In this document: positions 60,906-64,000 of the stretch, piece after piece
How positions within the stretch are numbered: the stretch's first letter is position 1
How the letters are laid out: every line of letters begins with the position of its first letter
DNA from: Gymnorhina tibicen
Taxonomy: Eukaryota > Chordata > Aves > Passeriformes > Artamidae
Assembly: GCA_013399875.1 (NCBI GenBank)
Contig: VXAZ01001701.1
Location: forward strand, 88,968 to 152,967
Direction: 5' to 3'
Length of the DNA stretch: 64,000 nucleotides
Made by a program: the position numbers and the translations under genes
The notes under the pieces: generated by a model
What the model saw: only the letters and a program-made list of their open reading frames with translations
Told to the model about the DNA's origin: nothing
The model's database searches: none

Positions 60906-63900
60906 CTATGAGACAAGAAACAAGTGTTTCCACATACCATTCTCTTTAGCAGGTGTATGTTCAACCGTAGTCGTTGCTTCTATGTATCCTTCTACCTGCA
61001 ATAGCTCTCTGGAAGGAACCACCCTGCAGGCTCTTTGCTGAACTCAGAGCTGGTGGCTGTGGTTTGGCAGAGAGTGCAGGACTGGATGCTGGCATAAAGC
61101 AAGTTCTCAGGCAGTGCAGTGGAGTGATGGTGGTGGCTCAGTGGTGTCTGCCTGGTTTACACAGTTGTGATCCCATGTACTGCATGCTTTTCTGTTCTTG
61201 CTCTTAATAAAGGTACTGGGGATCTCTTGAGAGCCTGTTGGTTCAAGCAAGTCTGTAAAACTGCAGCATGGCACTAGACCTCACTAAGTCAGGGTGTTTG
61301 CCATGTGAGGTAGAGACAGAATGGTGAAGAGCTTTAGACAATGTTAAAAGAAACACTCATGTTCAGTTCTACTTTCCCTTGAGCTGGGTTTTCTTCTTTT
61401 CTCCCCATTTTAACAGAATGTGGTTTAGGGCAGATGTCACTGCTGATTGCAGAAGTTAAATGAAATGTTACTTTGTGCTCACCTGGTTGTATTCAAAGCA
61501 ACAACAAACCCCAAGAGGTGTGTGTGTAGCTGAGGATAGATAAAAGGATAGGGATTTGAGTTACTCCCATTTTCTGCTTCAGGTGGTCATTGTTCCTTCT
61601 GTCCCACATCCAGGGCCATCTCAGTCAGGTCTGGCTTGCCTGGCACCCTGGTACTGTGATGCTCTGTATAATGCTGCTGCTGTCACTTTCTCTGCTGCCT
61701 CTGAACTCCACAGGCATCAGAAATTCAGTCCTGTTCCTCTTCAGGATGAGCAGAATTCCTTTTTTCTTCCCCCGTGCCAAATTCTGGGCTCATACTCTTT
61801 TCTGGAGTAAGCACAAAGGGGCAGAGCTAGAACTGAGTTTTAATTGCATTCCTGCCTGGCTCCCTGTTACAGTTTAACATCAAAACTTGGCCAGAACTTG
61901 GTTGTTTTGGTTTGGTTTGGTTTGTTCCTTTCATGTATTTTTTCCTGGAATACACACTGTTATTCACAGTTGGATAGGTCTAATGCAAACCAGTGGAGTG
62001 CCTGAGCTCTGACTGTAATCAAGCAAGCACTTTGGCTTCATGTTTAAAAACAAAGGCAGCCATTAAGCAAACTTTCCTGACTCTTGGGTGACAGGCATCA
62101 ACTCAGGAAGAGCATTTCTGCTTCAACTCCTTGCTGGAGTGGCTGCAAGCCTCCTGGAAGTTGGTGTCTGCTGCAGGTTTCCTCCTGCAGCGTCACATGC
62201 AGGACGTGTGATGTCCTGGCAGACAGGTGCAGGGCTCGGGGCAGCAGATCTCCCCACTGTGCTCCTGGCCTCGGTATGCTGGCACCAGGTGGTGGTCCGG
62301 CCTGCCAGGAGGTGACCAAGAAGGAAGCCCAGATTCCTGCCAGTCCGACTCCACGACTTTGCTACACACCGCACTGAAAATACCCTCCAGGCTGGACTGC
62401 ATTCCTGGCTGGATTTGTACATCTGCATGCTCTGCAGATTGCACAGCCAGAGGTTCAGGGAGGGGCTGGATAAGGCTTAGGTTTCCACTCGCCGACAGTC
62501 CCTTGTGAAGTATAAAGGAATGCTCTTCCCTCCAGCTGGAAAATGGAGGCCAGAGCATGGGCGGTTGATGCGGGTTCACCAGGGCACGTGCTGTACATAG
62601 TCAGTGCCATTCCACAGAAGGTTAAAGAGCTTCCCAGGGTCTGGTGGTGAGAGCTGTGCAGACATTTGTCATCTGACTGGTAGAGGGAACAAAAATGTGA
62701 CTTCTTCCAAGGCTGGCAACAAAGCAGTTGCTCTCGTGCTGCTACATTTTCTCAGTTATTTTCTCTGCAGCTGAGGTTCCTGGTTTTATATGCTCACCTG
62801 CCTTTCTCAAGGACTTTCAATGAGCCAGAGGTTCTCCATGTTGCCACACTGTCCCAGGGCACAATGCAGTGCTTCTGTTCAGAGCCTTTTTCTTCCCCTT
62901 CTTTCTCCCCTCTTTTTTTTCCTGTCACCCATGCCAGGCAGCGGTGCAGTACTGCTGAATTAGGAGGAACATCTGCTTTGAAGCTGGGATCTCATACCTA
63001 ATTGACCATGATCTTCTTCAGTCCCAGCATCTCTGCTTGCAAATGCCACCCTTTGCACTGTCAGACCTTAAGTGTGTGCACTGGCACTGCTGGTTTGCTT
63101 GAACTCATTTGTTCTCTGTTCACACTGTGTTTTAACCCAGCCTGGCACTCCTGGAAACTAGTCAATTTATCATCCAGGGTCTAGCTGTATATCATGTAAT
63201 GGAAACCTGGAGATTCACCAGTGAATGAGTATTCACATTAGGTATTGTAAGTATTATGTGAGGTTTTCAAACATCCTGTAGATAGCTTACTCTGGTTCTA
63301 ATAACATTTGCCCTGGCCAAGATGCTTTCTTCCATCCCCTTCAGTGTCTAGAGGAGAGTAATTGCAGATTAGTTAGCTGGTAGCAAGAACTTTATCCTGG
63401 CCACAGAGGGTTCCAGCAGAGAATTTTACTGATGGGCTTTCATAGCTGAGAGTTAATATGGTTGGGAAAGCTCTTCTCTGAAAGCAGTACTGCATTTAAT
63501 TTTAAGGAAGGCAGCAACTGTACTTGCCTCAGACTGATTTGAGTAGAAGCAGTCATCCCTTATCTCTGCTGTGACTTCTAATAAGAGTGGCAGGAGAAAA
63601 TTAAGGTACTAACTTGTTGCTAAGACTCACAGAAATGAAAACCTGATGAAGTCTCTAGGTCTCAGATAGTGGTGACTGAAGCCAATCTATTTCTCAGCTT
63701 CACCTCCTACCAGGAAGATGATCTTATTGTCAGTCACATGCTGTCTTATTTAGTAGTGGCAGAACTGTGGTAGGAAACAACTCTGTCGCAGCATGAGTCA
63801 AACAGCAAAGGGATTGCGAGTTTAGGCTTCAAAACTGCACAGCATGAGCAGCCGTGGGAAAATGGGTTGTGAAACGGTTGGTGCAGGAGTGGAGAGGGCT

Positions 63901-64000
63901 GAAGTCAGATTTCTCAAGGACAGAGACTCTAAGTCTGAGAGATACTGCAGTCATTGAGTAAGTGACAGAGAGTGCATGATAAGTAGCAGAGTGGAACAGC

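Larger units (their letters stand above)
45606..64000 (+). other. TRABD2A: TRABD2A intron 2 (partial, runs off the window)
   Basis: The intron opens with GTGAGG directly after exon 2. The next family exon should begin with a segment resembling VIFALNQTLLQ. I read the remaining 18.4 kb for it and did not find it, so the acceptor presumably lies beyond base 64000. Inside are a CR1 (47.9-48.7 kb), an LTR (54.3-54.6 kb), a SINE (56.0 kb) and a CR1-type tail (60.8 kb). The rest appears unique and non-coding. Confidence 0.75.

Noticed and set aside
45606..64000. TRABD2A exon 3 inside the window
   Set aside because: I searched by eye for the family segment FALNQTLLQ and the LIKHYNCGDL block and found neither, so the exon presumably lies beyond the edge.
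1..64000. CRISPR array, prokaryotic operon, phage or plasmid system
   Set aside because: The sequence is vertebrate in every respect (introns, CpG island, CR1, SINE, LTR). No regularly spaced repeats or bacterial gene order are present.

Overview
The window looks like bird nuclear DNA, most likely from a songbird (Passeriformes). It is intron- and intergenic-rich and carries many CR1 LINE tails, some with the avian tail motif ATTCTRTG. It also has two copies of a tRNA-Ile-derived SINE with a CR1-like tail, resembling the zebra-finch family TguSINE1, and two LTRs of a type I associate with passerine endogenous retroviruses. No prokaryotic, phage or CRISPR architecture is present.

Only one protein-coding gene can be supported: the 5' part of TRABD2A (TIKI1), a secreted or membrane-anchored metalloprotease that antagonises Wnt signalling. 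Exon 1 (37048-37164, 39 codons, signal peptide) lies in a CpG island at about 36715-37450. Exon 2 (45045-45605, 187 codons) encodes the first part of the TraB/TIKI catalytic domain, including the GTIH motif. Both junctions are phase 0 with good GT/AG sites. Intron 1 is 7880 bp. Intron 2 runs off the right edge (at least 18.4 kb), so the later exons, including the second GX2H motif and the C-terminal membrane anchor, lie outside.

Layout: 1-36.4 kb is upstream intergenic DNA with no recognisable gene. It holds CR1 fragments (5.4, 5.9, 8.5-9.2 and 24.8 kb), MIR-like relics (16.4 and 25.2 kb), a probable ancient amniote repeat (34.1 kb), a strong CTCF motif match (17.25 kb) and simple repeats. 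A SINE (36.43-36.56 kb) abuts the CpG-island promoter. Intron 1 holds a solo LTR (43.9-44.5 kb). Intron 2 holds a large CR1 (47.9-48.7 kb), an LTR (54.3-54.6 kb), a SINE (56 kb) and a short CR1-type tail (60.8 kb).

The most notable structural observation is a roughly 245-bp tract that is nearly identical between the CR1 copies at 8.9 and 48.3 kb although the rest of the two copies is clearly diverged. This suggests recent gene conversion or an assembly artefact. A short template-switch inverted insertion in the first of these CR1s, a SINE next to the promoter and a canonical G-quadruplex motif in early intron 1 are the next most interesting. I found no evidence for a previously undescribed multi-gene system. 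Element family names rest on remembered sequence features, not on a database search.
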